Assembly (NCBI GenBank): GCA_035720945.1
Contig: DASTNK010000063.1
Span: forward strand, 1-23,638
DNA: 23,638 nucleotides
Origin: SCQX01 sp035720945
GTDB lineage: Bacteria > Pseudomonadota > Gammaproteobacteria > Burkholderiales > Burkholderiaceae_B
Direction of reading: 5' to 3'
Shown here piece after piece: positions 1 to 7,981 of this stretch (position 1 is its first letter; the number at the start of each line of letters is the position of its first letter). The notes under the pieces were generated by a model that ran no database searches, was not told the origin of the DNA, and saw nothing but the letters and a program-made list of their open reading frames with translations. Both the position numbers and the translations under genes were made by a program.

Positions 1-1476
1 ATCTGCATGACCGTTTCAGCACCCGGTTTCCTGAATGGCCTGGTCGCGCTTGCGAACGCCACGACCAACTGCTTCCCCATGATTCTCATCAGCGGGTCCA
101 GCGACCGGAACATTGTCGACCTTGAACAAGGCGACTATGAAGAGCTCGACCAGATGAATGCCGCCAGGCGCTATGCCAAGGCGGTCTATCGCGTCAATCG
201 TCCCCAGGACATCGGCATCGGTATCGCGCGCGCGATTCGCGCCGCGATGACGGGACGCCCGGGCGGGGTCTACCTCGACTTGACGGCCGAAGTGCTGGGC
301 GCGGCCATCGACGCGGAAGCCGGCCGAAAATCACTGATCAAGGTCGTCGATCCGGCGCCGCGTATGATCCCGGCACCGGAATCGATCCAACACGCGATCG
401 ACGTGCTGGCCACCGCCGAACGTCCGCTCGTCATTCTCGGCAAAGGCGCGGCCTACTCGCAGGCCGACCAGGAAATCCGGTCGTTCATCGAAAACACCGG
501 TGTGCCCTACCTGCCCATGTCCATGGCGAAGGGCCTGCTGCCCGACACCCACAAACAGTCGGCGGCGGCGGCGCGGTCGTTCGCCATCGGCAACGCCGAT
601 GTGGTGGTCGTGATCGGTGCGCGCCTGAATTGGCTGCTGTCGCACGGCCGCTCGCCACTGTGGTCGGAAAAGACGAAGATCATCCAGATCGACATCGCGG
701 CCACGGAAATGGACAGCAACCGTGCCATCATGGCGCCCGTCGTCGGCGACATCAAGTCGGTGATGCGGGCGCTGAACGCCGCGCTCAAGCCGGGGCAGGT
801 CAAGCCCGGCGCGCAATGGCTCAAGGACATCGGCGAGCGCAAGCAGAAGAACGCCGACAAGATGGCTGCGCGCCTGAAGGCCGAACCCAGCCCCATGAAC
901 TACCACAGCGCCTTGCGCGCGATCCGGGATGTCCTGTCGGAGCGTCCGGATGTGTATGTGGTGAACGACGGGGCCAACACGCTGGACAACGCACGCAACA
1001 TCATCGATATGCAGGTTCCCCGCCATCGCCTGGACAGCGGTACGTGGGGGGTGATGGGCATCGGTCTGGGTTATTCCATCGCCGCGGCGACCGAATCCGG
1101 CAAACCCGTCGTGGCCATCGTGGGCGACAGCGCGTTCGGGTTCAACGGCATGGAAATAGAAACCGTCTGCCGCTACCAGCTTCCGATCACCACCATCATC
1201 TTCAACAACAATGGCATTTATCGCGGCGACCCGGAAGGCAGCCCCGTCTCGCCGACGGGTCTGACACCCAATTCGCGCTACGACAAGATGATCGAGGCCT
1301 TCGGTGGCGTGGGGCACAACATCACCGACACCCCCAGCCTGACCAAGGCATTGCGGGAAGCGATCGCGTCGGGCAAGCCCACACTCATCAATGCCGTCAT
1401 CGACCCGATGGCCGGCACCGAGAGCGGCCATATCGAGAGCCTCAACCCCAAGAGCGCCCTGGCTGGCAAGAAGTAA
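1..1476 (+). CDS. oxc: Oxalyl-CoA decarboxylase, 3' part (5' end outside window)
   Basis: Thiamine-diphosphate enzyme that decarboxylates oxalyl-CoA to formyl-CoA in cytoplasmic oxalate breakdown, normally working with formyl-CoA transferase. The frame is open from base 1, and by comparison with the family length (about 565-575 residues) roughly 80 N-terminal residues are missing. Numbering from the first in-frame ATG at base 7, the ThDP/Mg motif shows as GDS at residues 373-375 and NNNG at 400-403. Family-typical stretches are visible: SAPGFLNGLVALANAT near the left edge, GKGAAYSQAD, ARNIIDM, GTWGVMGIG, and the C-terminal IDPMAGTESGHIESLNPK. These separate it from acetolactate synthase and other ThDP decarboxylases. 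No frc is visible, but it could lie to the left. A terminator follows, so it is probably the last gene of its transcript. Confidence 0.96.
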   Translation: MCMTVSAPGFLNGLVALANATTNCFPMILISGSSDRNIVDLEQGDYEELDQMNAARRYAKAVYRVNRPQDIGIGIARAIRAAMTGRPGGVYLDLTAEVLGAAIDAEAGRKSLIKVVDPAPRMIPAPESIQHAIDVLATAERPLVILGKGAAYSQADQEIRSFIENTGVPYLPMSMAKGLLPDTHKQSAAAARSFAIGNADVVVVIGARLNWLLSHGRSPLWSEKTKIIQIDIAATEMDSNRAIMAPVVGDIKSVMRALNAALKPGQVKPGAQWLKDIGERKQKNADKMAARLKAEPSPMNYHSALRAIRDVLSERPDVYVVNDGANTLDNARNIIDMQVPRHRLDSGTWGVMGIGLGYSIAAATESGKPVVAIVGDSAFGFNGMEIETVCRYQLPITTIIFNNNGIYRGDPEGSPVSPTGLTPNSRYDKMIEAFGGVGHNITDTPSLTKALREAIASGKPTLINAVIDPMAGTESGHIESLNPKSALAGKK

Positions 1477-1527
1477 GTCCGCGGGTGCGGTTATAGCGAC
1501 TCGGCAAGGAGTCCTGTAGCCGAACCC

Positions 1528-1565
1528 GGCCGGCGACAGCCCTTTTTGCAGGGCCATCGCCGGCC
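1528..1565. repeat. Long symmetric hairpin downstream of oxc
   Basis: Arms ggccggcga (1528-1536) and tcgccggcc (1557-1565) pair perfectly. After a ca/ca internal loop, a second helix gccct/agggc (1539-1543 with 1550-1554) closes a six-base loop. No T-run follows, so it is not itself a classical intrinsic terminator. It may stabilise the oxc mRNA 3' end or be a REP-like repeat. Confidence 0.7.
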
Positions 1566-1588
1566 TCGGTCAAGCACGGTATCCACAT

Positions 1589-1613
1589 CGGGCCTTCGGG
1601 CCCGGTTTTCTTT
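1589..1613 (+). terminator. Rho-independent terminator after oxc
   Basis: Six-base GC stem cgggcc/ggcccg closed by a TTCG tetraloop (1589-1604), followed by g and the T-rich tract ttttcttt (1606-1613). It lies about 110 bases after the oxc stop, so oxc and the downstream ABC operon are probably separate transcripts. Confidence 0.85.
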
Positions 1614-1815
1614 GTCCGCGCTCGTCGTCACGATGATGGCGGATCCATGACCTCCATCACTCGCCGGTTTCGCTTTTCTTCGTATTTCTTCGATCGAAAA
1701 TCCGGGAAAACCATGGTTACGGAATTCAGACCGGCGTAAGAGTCGCAGGTTTAACATGGTCGGCGATAGGCCATGCTCTGCGGGCCTTCGCTCAAAACAA
1801 TCGGAGACCGAACCC

Positions 1816-3075
1816 ATGTTGCGAAAAGTCATTTCCTACCTGATCGCAGGTTCGCTACTCTTGTTTTCCGCCTTGGCCGCCGCTGCGTCGGCGCCCTCGG
1901 AAATCAAGATTGGCACCCTGTATGCGTCATCGGGGCCGTTCGCGGCCATTTCCATGCCTGTGCATCTGGGGCTCAAGCTCTGGGCCGCCGATGAAAACGC
2001 CAAGGGCGGCGTCATGGTCAAGCCCTACGGCAAGCGTATCCCGATCAAGCTCATCGCCTACGATGACCAGAGCAACACCGCCACCGCCGCCACGCTGTAC
2101 AACCAGCTCATCACGCAAGACAAGGTTGACATCCTGGTCGCCGACAGCGGCTCGGTGCTGACGTCCATGGCCGTTCCCCTGGCGCGTGAACACAAGATGT
2201 TCCTGCTTGACCAGACCGGCACCGGCGGCACGTTCTTCACGCCCGACAACAAGTACATCGCCCTGATGTCCGACCCCGTGTCCACCATCTGGCCCAAGTA
2301 CATCGCCGACTTCCTCACCAAGGAAGGCCCGAAACTGGGTATCAAGCGCATCGCCCTGATCTACGCGACCAACGACTTCACGGGCACCCAGGCCAACGCT
2401 GTGCGCAAGATGATCAACGACGCGCATGCGCCGGTCAAGATCGTGTACGACAAGGGTGTGCCCACCAGCACTTCGAACTACACCGTTCTGCTCAACAGCA
2501 TCCGCGCCGCGCAACCCGATGCCGTGATCCAGATGGGCTACCCTGGCAACGACGTGGCGTTCCTGCGCAACCTGCATGACTCGGGCGCGCACTTCAAGTG
2601 GCTGTTCGCCATCTACCCCGGGCTCGAAACCGAGCACATGCTCAAGACGGTTGGCGTGGACGGCATGAAGTACGTCTACACCTACACGCCTTCGTCCGTG
2701 GTGCAGTACAAAGTCGAATCCGGCATGTCGCTGCCTGAATTCCACAAGGCCTGGGACAAGACCTATCCAAACACCAAGGTGTCGTTCGGCTTCAATTCCG
2801 TGGCGGGCTACACCACGGGCCTGGTCATCCAGAACGCCCTGGCAGTCACCAAGAGCATGAAGCAGCTCGACCTGCGCGAAGCCGTGTTCAGCCTGTCGGG
2901 CAAGCTCAAGACCCTTGACGGCACTTTCGAGCTCGACAAGGACGGCGCCCAGATCGGGGAAATCACGCCACTGGGCCAACTGGTTCCGGACGGCAAGGGT
3001 GGGTTGAAATTCTCGATCGTGTACCCGACGGATGTGGCCACTGGTAAACCGGTGTACCCCGCCCCCGCCAAATAA
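1816..3075 (+). CDS. Branched-chain-type ABC transporter periplasmic substrate-binding protein
   Basis: A 419-residue exported protein of the Leu/Ile/Val-binding (Peripla_BP_6) family that captures a small solute and delivers it to the permeases encoded downstream. The start at 1816 is preceded by ggaga with 8 bases of spacing and opens a good Sec signal peptide: MLRKVI, a hydrophobic core to about residue 23, and cleavage near AAA-SA. The upstream ATG at 1756 would bury that signal. The mature start (EIKIGTLYASSGPFAA) and the middle segments IALIYATNDFTGTQ and PDAVIQMGYPGND are typical of type I periplasmic-binding folds. It is first in a five-component importer set. The ligand is unknown; family members bind amino acids, amides, urea or aromatic and organic acids. 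Confidence 0.92.
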   Translation: MLRKVISYLIAGSLLLFSALAAAASAPSEIKIGTLYASSGPFAAISMPVHLGLKLWAADENAKGGVMVKPYGKRIPIKLIAYDDQSNTATAATLYNQLITQDKVDILVADSGSVLTSMAVPLAREHKMFLLDQTGTGGTFFTPDNKYIALMSDPVSTIWPKYIADFLTKEGPKLGIKRIALIYATNDFTGTQANAVRKMINDAHAPVKIVYDKGVPTSTSNYTVLLNSIRAAQPDAVIQMGYPGNDVAFLRNLHDSGAHFKWLFAIYPGLETEHMLKTVGVDGMKYVYTYTPSSVVQYKVESGMSLPEFHKAWDKTYPNTKVSFGFNSVAGYTTGLVIQNALAVTKSMKQLDLREAVFSLSGKLKTLDGTFELDKDGAQIGEITPLGQLVPDGKGGLKFSIVYPTDVATGKPVYPAPAK

Positions 3076-3120
3076 TCACTATTAAAATCAGCCAGTCTTA
3101 GTTGGTTCAGTACATCAAGC

Positions 3121-3157
3121 GCCCGCCATGCCGCCCTGGGGAGGGAACATGGCGGGC
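3121..3157 (+). promoter_or_regulatory. Hairpin between binding-protein gene and permease genes
   Basis: Perfect 10-bp arms gcccgccatg (3121-3130) and catggcgggc (3148-3157) enclose a second helix ccct/aggg (3134-3137 with 3142-3145) with a gggg loop. No T-run follows. Stable hairpins here in ABC operons commonly protect the binding-protein mRNA and lower permease expression; that role is inferred. Confidence 0.7.
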
Positions 3158-3209
3158 CGATGTCTCTGCAACACCATCGCATTGCCACTCATAGCGAGCC
3201 CTTCGCGAT

Positions 3210-4088
3210 ATGCTTGAATATTCCATCCTGGCCGGACTGCTGTTCGGCCTGTACTTCAGTCTGGTGGGCCTGGGACTGAACCTGGTCTTCGGTGTCATGC
3301 GCATCGTCAACCTGGCCCACGGCGATTTCGTCATGCTGGGCGCGCTGGCGGCCTGCGGCCTGTACGGCGCCTATACCGTCAATCCCATCGCGGCGGCCAT
3401 CGGCAGCCTGATCATCTTCATCATCATCGGCTTCCCGCTGTACTACCTGCTGGTGCCGCGCCTGCTGAAATCGCCCGATCCGGAGATGCTGTCCATCATC
3501 TTGTTCTTCGGATTTTCACAGGTCATTGAATCCATCACCACCATGGTGGCCGGCCCCACAGAACGGTCGATCCCCGGCAATGCGCTGGGCGGTTCGCACC
3601 CGGTCACCATCCTGGGCCAGACGTTCCCCGCCGCGTGGGTCAGCAGCGCCATAGCCAGCGCCATCGCGGTCGCGCTGCTGTTCCTGTACCTGTACCACAC
3701 CCGCATCGGACGCCTCACGCGCGCCGTGATGGTCCATCGCGAAGAAGCCCTGGCCACCGGCATCGATGTGGGCAAGGTGTCGGGCCTGGCCTTCGGCATC
3801 GGCCTGGGGCTGGCGGCGGTGGCGGGCACGTTCGCACCGTTCATGCTCGGCGGCATTTCACCGGCCAGCGGCGTGGACCTCACCATCAAATCCTTCACCG
3901 TCATCATCGTCGGCTCGCTGGGCAGCCCGCTAGGCACGGTCCTGGGCGGGCTGATCTACGGCGTTTCCCTCATGATCATGCAGACGTACTTCAGTTCCTG
4001 GGCGGGGCTGCTGCCCTACCTGCTGCTGATCGCCATTCTTCTCGTTCGCCCCAGTGGTCTGCTGGGACGCAAGGTGCGCCATGCCTAG
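3210..4088 (+). CDS. Branched-chain-type ABC transporter permease (LivH-like)
   Basis: A 292-residue integral membrane protein of the BPD_transp_2 family, one of the two channel-forming subunits. The N-terminal part shows the family pattern GLGLNLVFGVMRIVNLAHGD followed by ML-GAL, then alternating hydrophobic helices. An EAA-like loop that contacts the ATPases is recognisable around HREEALATGIDVGKVSGLAF. The C-terminus (LRPSGLLG-type ending, here LVRPSGLLGRKVRHA) is typical of LivH proteins. The start has no strong Shine-Dalgarno sequence, and the gene follows the hairpin at 3121-3157, consistent with weaker expression than the binding protein. Its last 8 bases overlap the next gene, which indicates translational coupling. 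Confidence 0.93.
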   Translation: MLEYSILAGLLFGLYFSLVGLGLNLVFGVMRIVNLAHGDFVMLGALAACGLYGAYTVNPIAAAIGSLIIFIIIGFPLYYLLVPRLLKSPDPEMLSIILFFGFSQVIESITTMVAGPTERSIPGNALGGSHPVTILGQTFPAAWVSSAIASAIAVALLFLYLYHTRIGRLTRAVMVHREEALATGIDVGKVSGLAFGIGLGLAAVAGTFAPFMLGGISPASGVDLTIKSFTVIIVGSLGSPLGTVLGGLIYGVSLMIMQTYFSSWAGLLPYLLLIAILLVRPSGLLGRKVRHA

Positions 4089-5001
4089 ATCTTTTCGCAA
4101 TACGCTGCTGGTGCTGATTCCGCTGATCCTGATCGCGGCCTTCGCACCGTTGGTCTACAAGAACCAGTTGTTGCTGTTCAACTTCATCGTCTTCCTGGCC
4201 CTGGCGCAGGGCGTGAACATCATTTACGGCTTCACCGGGTACCTGCCCTTCGGGTATGTGGGCTTTTTCGGGGCGGGCGCCTACGGCTTCGCCCTGGCCG
4301 TCATGCATCTGCATGCCGGTCCCATGGCCGCCATGGCGGTGGGCGCGTTGGTTTCGGTCATCTTCGGTATGGTGCTCACGCCCATGCTCCGTTTGTCCGG
4401 CCCGTACTTCGCCATCGCCAACCTGGCGGCGGCGCTGGCCATCGCTGAAATCGTCTCCAACCCCGCGCTGGAATCCATCACCAAGGGGCCGTATGGCGTA
4501 TCGCTGTCGGGCATCTTCGCGCCGACATTCAGCTACGGCACGGCCATCGCCGTGCTGGTGTTCGCGACGGGGTGCGTGCTGTACCTGCGCTATTCGCGTT
4601 TCGGTCTGGCATTGCAGGCTGTGCGCGACGATCCCATCAGCGCGGCCATGGCAGGCATCAACGTGGTGCGCGCGCGCACCGTGGCCTGGCTGCTCTCGGC
4701 GCTCATCGCCGGCCTCATTGGCGCGAACTTCGCCTGGTACGTGTCCGTGTTCTATCCCGATAACGTGTTCAGCCCCGACTTCAGCATCTTCGCCATCGTC
4801 TTTGCCTTGTTCGGCGGCGTGGCCACGGTGCTGGGTCCGATCCTGGGCGTGGTGCTGCTCTATGGGCTGTACAACTACATCGGGATCTCCACCCCTCAAT
4901 ATTTCCAACTGATATACGGCCTTCTCATCATGGCATTGGTGCTATTCCTTCCCAACGGCCTGGCTTCACTCTTGCGACGCTGGGGGATCCATGTTGTTTG
5001 A
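4081..5001 (+). CDS. Branched-chain-type ABC transporter permease (LivM-like)
   Basis: A 306-residue membrane protein, the second permease subunit. I chose the ATG at 4081 (MPRSFRNTLLVLIPLILIAA) because it overlaps the preceding stop in the usual operon style and gives a normal LivM start. An upstream in-frame ATG at 4054 would lie deep in the previous gene. Family hallmarks are GYLPFGYVGFFGAGAYGFAL, GPYFAIANLAAALAIAEIV and GPYGVSLSGIF, the LivM core that includes the nucleotide-binding-domain contact loop (LQAVRDDPISAAMAGINV). The ending LFLPNGLASLLRRWG is also typical. It overlaps the downstream ATPase gene by 11 bases. Confidence 0.93.
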   Translation: MPRSFRNTLLVLIPLILIAAFAPLVYKNQLLLFNFIVFLALAQGVNIIYGFTGYLPFGYVGFFGAGAYGFALAVMHLHAGPMAAMAVGALVSVIFGMVLTPMLRLSGPYFAIANLAAALAIAEIVSNPALESITKGPYGVSLSGIFAPTFSYGTAIAVLVFATGCVLYLRYSRFGLALQAVRDDPISAAMAGINVVRARTVAWLLSALIAGLIGANFAWYVSVFYPDNVFSPDFSIFAIVFALFGGVATVLGPILGVVLLYGLYNYIGISTPQYFQLIYGLLIMALVLFLPNGLASLLRRWGIHVV

Positions 5002-5743
5002 TCCCGTCGACATCCCCGCAAGCGCCGAGCCGCTGCTGGCCGTTTCCGGGCTCGTGAAAAAATTCGGCGGTTTCCAGGCCCTGGGCGGGGCCAACTTCGA
5101 TGTCCGCCCGGGTGAAGTCCTGGGTCTGGTCGGGCCCAATGGCTCGGGCAAGACCACATGCATCAACGTCATCACCGGGCTATATCGGCCCGACGGCGGG
5201 TCCATCACGTACCGGGGCCAATCCATCGGCGGGCTGGCTTCCCACAAGCTCGTGCGCCTGGGTATCAACCGCAGTTTCCAGATCCCCAAGCCGTTCAAGT
5301 CGCTCACGGTGCGGCAGAACATCGACGTGGCCGTGACATACGGCGGCGGCAAGTTCGGCCAAGGCGACATTCAGCACCTCATGGAGTTCCTGGAACTGGA
5401 CACGCACGCCGACCGGCTGGCCAGCGAACTCACCAGCGCGCAGCAGAAAATGCTGGACCTGGCCCGAGCCCTGGCCACACAACCCAAGCTGTTGTGTGTG
5501 GACGAACTGGGTGCGGGCCTGAACCCCGCCGAACTTGAACAGGTGGCGGCACGGCTGCGGCAACTGGCCAATGCCGGACTGGCGCTGATCGTCGTCGAGC
5601 ACCTCATGGATTTCGTCGATCAGGTCACCGATCGCCTGATCGTCCTCAGTGCCGGCAAGAATATTTTCTCGGGGCCGCTGTCGCAGGCCGTCAAGGACAA
5701 GCAGGTCGTGGAAGTATTTCTTGGAGCCCCCGATGAGCACTGA
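4991..5743 (+). CDS. Branched-chain-type ABC transporter ATP-binding protein (LivG-like)
   Basis: A 250-residue cytoplasmic ATPase subunit. Walker A is GPNGSGKTT at residues 48-56, the Q-loop region is near SFQIPKPF (95-102), Walker B is LLCVDE (167-172), and the switch histidine is in VVEHLMDF (His204). The LivG-type motif AGLNPAE follows Walker B. The ABC signature, normally LSxGQ, is degenerate here: LTSAQQ at 147-152, with both glycine-like positions changed. The Walker B neighbourhood reads DELGAG instead of the usual DEPxAG. Because Walker A, Walker B and the H-loop are intact, I read it as functional but divergent, perhaps pairing asymmetrically with the canonical partner encoded next. 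It overlaps both neighbours by 11 bases. Confidence 0.92.
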   Translation: MLFDPVDIPASAEPLLAVSGLVKKFGGFQALGGANFDVRPGEVLGLVGPNGSGKTTCINVITGLYRPDGGSITYRGQSIGGLASHKLVRLGINRSFQIPKPFKSLTVRQNIDVAVTYGGGKFGQGDIQHLMEFLELDTHADRLASELTSAQQKMLDLARALATQPKLLCVDELGAGLNPAELEQVAARLRQLANAGLALIVVEHLMDFVDQVTDRLIVLSAGKNIFSGPLSQAVKDKQVVEVFLGAPDEH

Positions 5744-6449
5744 ACTGTTGCGCGCCAGTGGCCTGGACACCGGCTACGGCAAGATCCAGGCGTTGTGGGG
5801 CGTGGCGTTGACCATCCATGCCCAGGAATCCGTCGTGCTGATCGGGCCCAACGGCGCGGGCAAAACCACGCTGATCAAAACCTTGATGGGCCTTATCCCG
5901 CACTGGCAGGGCGAGATCCATTTCAATGGCAAAGCCATCACCCACGAGCGCACCGACCGGCGTGTGCGGGCCGGCATCGCGTACATGTCGGAAGTCGGCT
6001 GCTTTCCCGATCTCAGTGTCGAAGACAATCTGCTCATCGGCGGACAGTTTCTGCCGGCTGCCGAATCCAAACGCCACATTGCCGGCCTGTACGAACGCTT
6101 TCCCACGCTCCAGCAGAAACGCAAAGCCCTGGGCGGCAGCCTGTCGGGTGGGCAGCGCAAGATTCTGGGAGTGGCCAAGGCGCTGGCGGGCCAGCCCAAG
6201 CTGCTGGTCATGGACGAGCCCTCGGCCGGCCTGTCGCCATTGTTCGTCAAGGAAGTGATCCAGGCCCTGGCCCAGTTCCGCGACACGGGCCTGGCATTGC
6301 TCATCGCCGAGCAGAACGTGAAGTTCCTGGATATCGCCGACCGTGTCTACACGCTGGAAGGCGGGCGCATCGGCTTCGAGGGCACGGTGGAGCAGATGCA
6401 CAAGGACGCGGCGCTCGAGCGTGCCTACTTCGGGCTGCAACATCACTGA
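5733..6449 (+). CDS. Branched-chain-type ABC transporter ATP-binding protein (LivF-like)
   Basis: A 238-residue cytoplasmic ATPase, partner of the preceding LivG-like subunit. Walker A is GPNGAGKTT (38-46), the signature is a canonical LSGGQ (137-141), Walker B is LLVMDE (157-162), and the LivF-type ending of the core, AEQNV, is present. The ATG at 5733 overlaps the previous stop by 11 bases and gives the standard LivF start (LLRASGLDTGYGKIQALWGV). A longer in-frame start at 5649 lies inside the livG-like gene and is rejected. With the canonical signature here and a degenerate one in its partner, the heterodimer would have one standard and one altered composite ATP site. Confidence 0.93.
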   Translation: MSTELLRASGLDTGYGKIQALWGVALTIHAQESVVLIGPNGAGKTTLIKTLMGLIPHWQGEIHFNGKAITHERTDRRVRAGIAYMSEVGCFPDLSVEDNLLIGGQFLPAAESKRHIAGLYERFPTLQQKRKALGGSLSGGQRKILGVAKALAGQPKLLVMDEPSAGLSPLFVKEVIQALAQFRDTGLALLIAEQNVKFLDIADRVYTLEGGRIGFEGTVEQMHKDAALERAYFGLQHH

Positions 6450-6525
6450 GGCCGCTTGCGCGCCGGGGTGCGAGCAGCCTTCGCGCGTTCCGCCCCGGAC
6501 ATACAAACACTGGCAAGGTACCACC

Positions 6526-6906
6526 ATGAACCATCCGAGCTGGATCGTCAGGGAAGCCGAAGTTCCCGGCTATCATCCCGCCAACCACACCGGCACATTG
6601 AACCGACGCCTCATCAGCCGCGAAACCGTGGGCGCCACGCACGTCGAGGTCTTGCTGGGCACCATTGAAAAAAACCAGGGCGCCCTGCCCCATGCCCACC
6701 CCGGCATCGAGCAGGTGTGCTACCTGCTGAGCGGCTCGGCCGATGTCGAAGTGGAAGGCGAACGCGGCAGTCTGGAGCCGGGCGACTGCTGCTATTTCCC
6801 CCCCGACAAGAAGCACATTTTCACCGTCACCAGCGAAGAACCGGCGCGGGTGCTGGTGATCTATTCCCCGCCATACGAAGAAAATCCGGCCCGGGTCATG
6901 CGCTGA
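6526..6906 (+). CDS. Small single-domain cupin protein
   Basis: A 126-residue protein of the Cupin_2 (double-stranded beta-helix) type. Motif 1 is visible as G-x3-HAH-x3-E: Gly52, His56, His58 and Glu62, then Gly70. Motif 2 is GDCCYFPPDKKH (86-97), with His97 as fourth metal ligand. Together they give a complete 3-His/1-Glu metal site. The gene follows the LivF-like gene after 76 bases, which include a loose ccgggg/ccccgg hairpin (6463-6498), and has an aagg ribosome site 7 bases before the ATG. It may be co-transcribed with the importer and act on or sense its substrate. Catalysis cannot be assigned; small cupins include oxalate-binding or oxalate-decarboxylase-like proteins, sugar isomerases and regulators. 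Its last 11 bases overlap the convergent gene. Confidence 0.8.
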   Translation: MNHPSWIVREAEVPGYHPANHTGTLNRRLISRETVGATHVEVLLGTIEKNQGALPHAHPGIEQVCYLLSGSADVEVEGERGSLEPGDCCYFPPDKKHIFTVTSEEPARVLVIYSPPYEENPARVMR

Positions 6907-7981
6907 TCTGCCGCGCCACCCGACACACCAGCGCCATGCGCCCGGCGCTATTTTCCAGACCATCGATGAAGCGCCGGGGGATCGCCTGAATGCCGCCGAT
7001 GGCCCCGGACAGTGCCCCCGCCAGCATGGCCCGCGCCTGATTCTGGCCTCCGCCATTGACCGCGTGCAGCACGGTGGACTCGAAATCGTCCTGGAAACGC
7101 GCCGCCAGATAATATGCGGCCGGGAACTGGTGGTACACCGCGCAAGGCATGCCGTAGACCAGGGATGCTTTCCAGGCCGGTTCGATGCGCACGCCCGGAT
7201 CCCGGGCCGCGCGCGCAATGCCGGAGATTGAAAGCAGTGCGTCGGGCGACGAGAACTCGCCGGCACGACGCGGTGCCTCGAGGCCGGCCGGGGGCACATC
7301 CTCGCCTTCGGATGTCACGGTGTGAAACGGCAGCTCGCCATTGCGCACCAGCGTCAGCAGCGAGTCCGCCACCCGCTCGTCGAGCGGTACGCCGTCGCGC
7401 ACGAGTAAACCCAGAATCGAGCAATACGCCACCGTCATGGCCGACACGGTGGGATCGATCTGAGTAACGAGCGTGTTGGACGCCACGTGGCGAGCCAGCG
7501 CGCCAGGCTGCAAGGCGTAGCGCACAGCGATGGCCAGTGTCCGCTCGGCGGCCTCGGTGGTGTCGGCATACCCGCCAACGCGGCCCCAAGGGAGGCCCTT
7601 CTGTGTGCGCAGGCGCCACGCTTCGCGGATCGATTGGCTCGTATAGCCGCCCGGTCCGCACTGTGGTGAGCCGTCGATGAAGGGAAACAAGTCCTCATCC
7701 AGACGGTGACAGAAATCGGCTTCGTCGTAGGCATGGCGCTCGGCCAGCGAACGCAACGTCAGGTCAAGCAGCCAGCCAGCCTGCGACGATTGGCCCGCCT
7801 TGAGCCCGGCGTGGTAGCGCCCCGGTTTGGGATCGGTGTAATCAGTGATCCAGTCACCGTAGGCCGCGCGCAATTCATCAAGATCGTAATACCAGTGAGG
7901 GCCCAGGGCCAGCGCATCACCGACGAACGCCCCCATCAAGGCGCCCTGGGCGCGTTGTTCCAACGTGACGGATGTGGCCAT
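6896..7981 (-). CDS. ADP-ribosylglycohydrolase-fold protein with altered metal motif
   Basis: A 361-residue protein of the ADP_ribosyl_GH family (DraG/ARH3/crystallin-J1 fold), cytoplasmic. The N-terminus has the family pattern GALMGAFVGDALALGPHWYY (13-32). The C-terminal helix has AVN-GGGQNQ-ARAMLAGALSGA, with GGGQNQ at 310-315. In active hydrolases that position reads GGDTDT and supplies Mg-binding Asp and Thr residues, and an N-terminal TDDT-like cluster is also expected; here only YTDPKPGRYH (48-57) is seen. The protein may therefore have a different activity from removing ADP-ribose. The start at 7981 has a gaggaa ribosome site with 8 bases of spacing. An open extension up to 8170 has no family similarity that I recognise. 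It is convergent with the cupin gene and overlaps it by 11 bases. Confidence 0.85.
   Translation of the reverse strand: MATSVTLEQRAQGALMGAFVGDALALGPHWYYDLDELRAAYGDWITDYTDPKPGRYHAGLKAGQSSQAGWLLDLTLRSLAERHAYDEADFCHRLDEDLFPFIDGSPQCGPGGYTSQSIREAWRLRTQKGLPWGRVGGYADTTEAAERTLAIAVRYALQPGALARHVASNTLVTQIDPTVSAMTVAYCSILGLLVRDGVPLDERVADSLLTLVRNGELPFHTVTSEGEDVPPAGLEAPRRAGEFSSPDALLSISGIARAARDPGVRIEPAWKASLVYGMPCAVYHQFPAAYYLAARFQDDFESTVLHAVNGGGQNQARAMLAGALSGAIGGIQAIPRRFIDGLENSAGRMALVCRVARQISA

Larger units (their letters stand above)
1477..1815. other. Intergenic region between oxc and the ABC transporter operon
   Basis: This 339-base gap holds the hairpin at 1528-1565 and the terminator at 1589-1613. The remaining 200 bases (1614-1815) must contain the promoter of the ABC operon, but I see no convincing -35/-10 pair. 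The frame of the binding-protein gene stays open to an upstream ATG at 1756, which lacks a ribosome binding site and a signal-peptide start. Confidence 0.6.

Noticed and set aside
331..1557. Long open frame on the - strand across the oxc gene (408 codons)
   Set aside because: It mirrors the GC-rich third positions of oxc, has arginine- and histidine-heavy composition with no family resemblance, and oxc is certain.
1927..2979. Long antisense open frame over the binding-protein gene
   Set aside because: Shadow of the certain + strand gene; no recognisable motifs or ribosome site.
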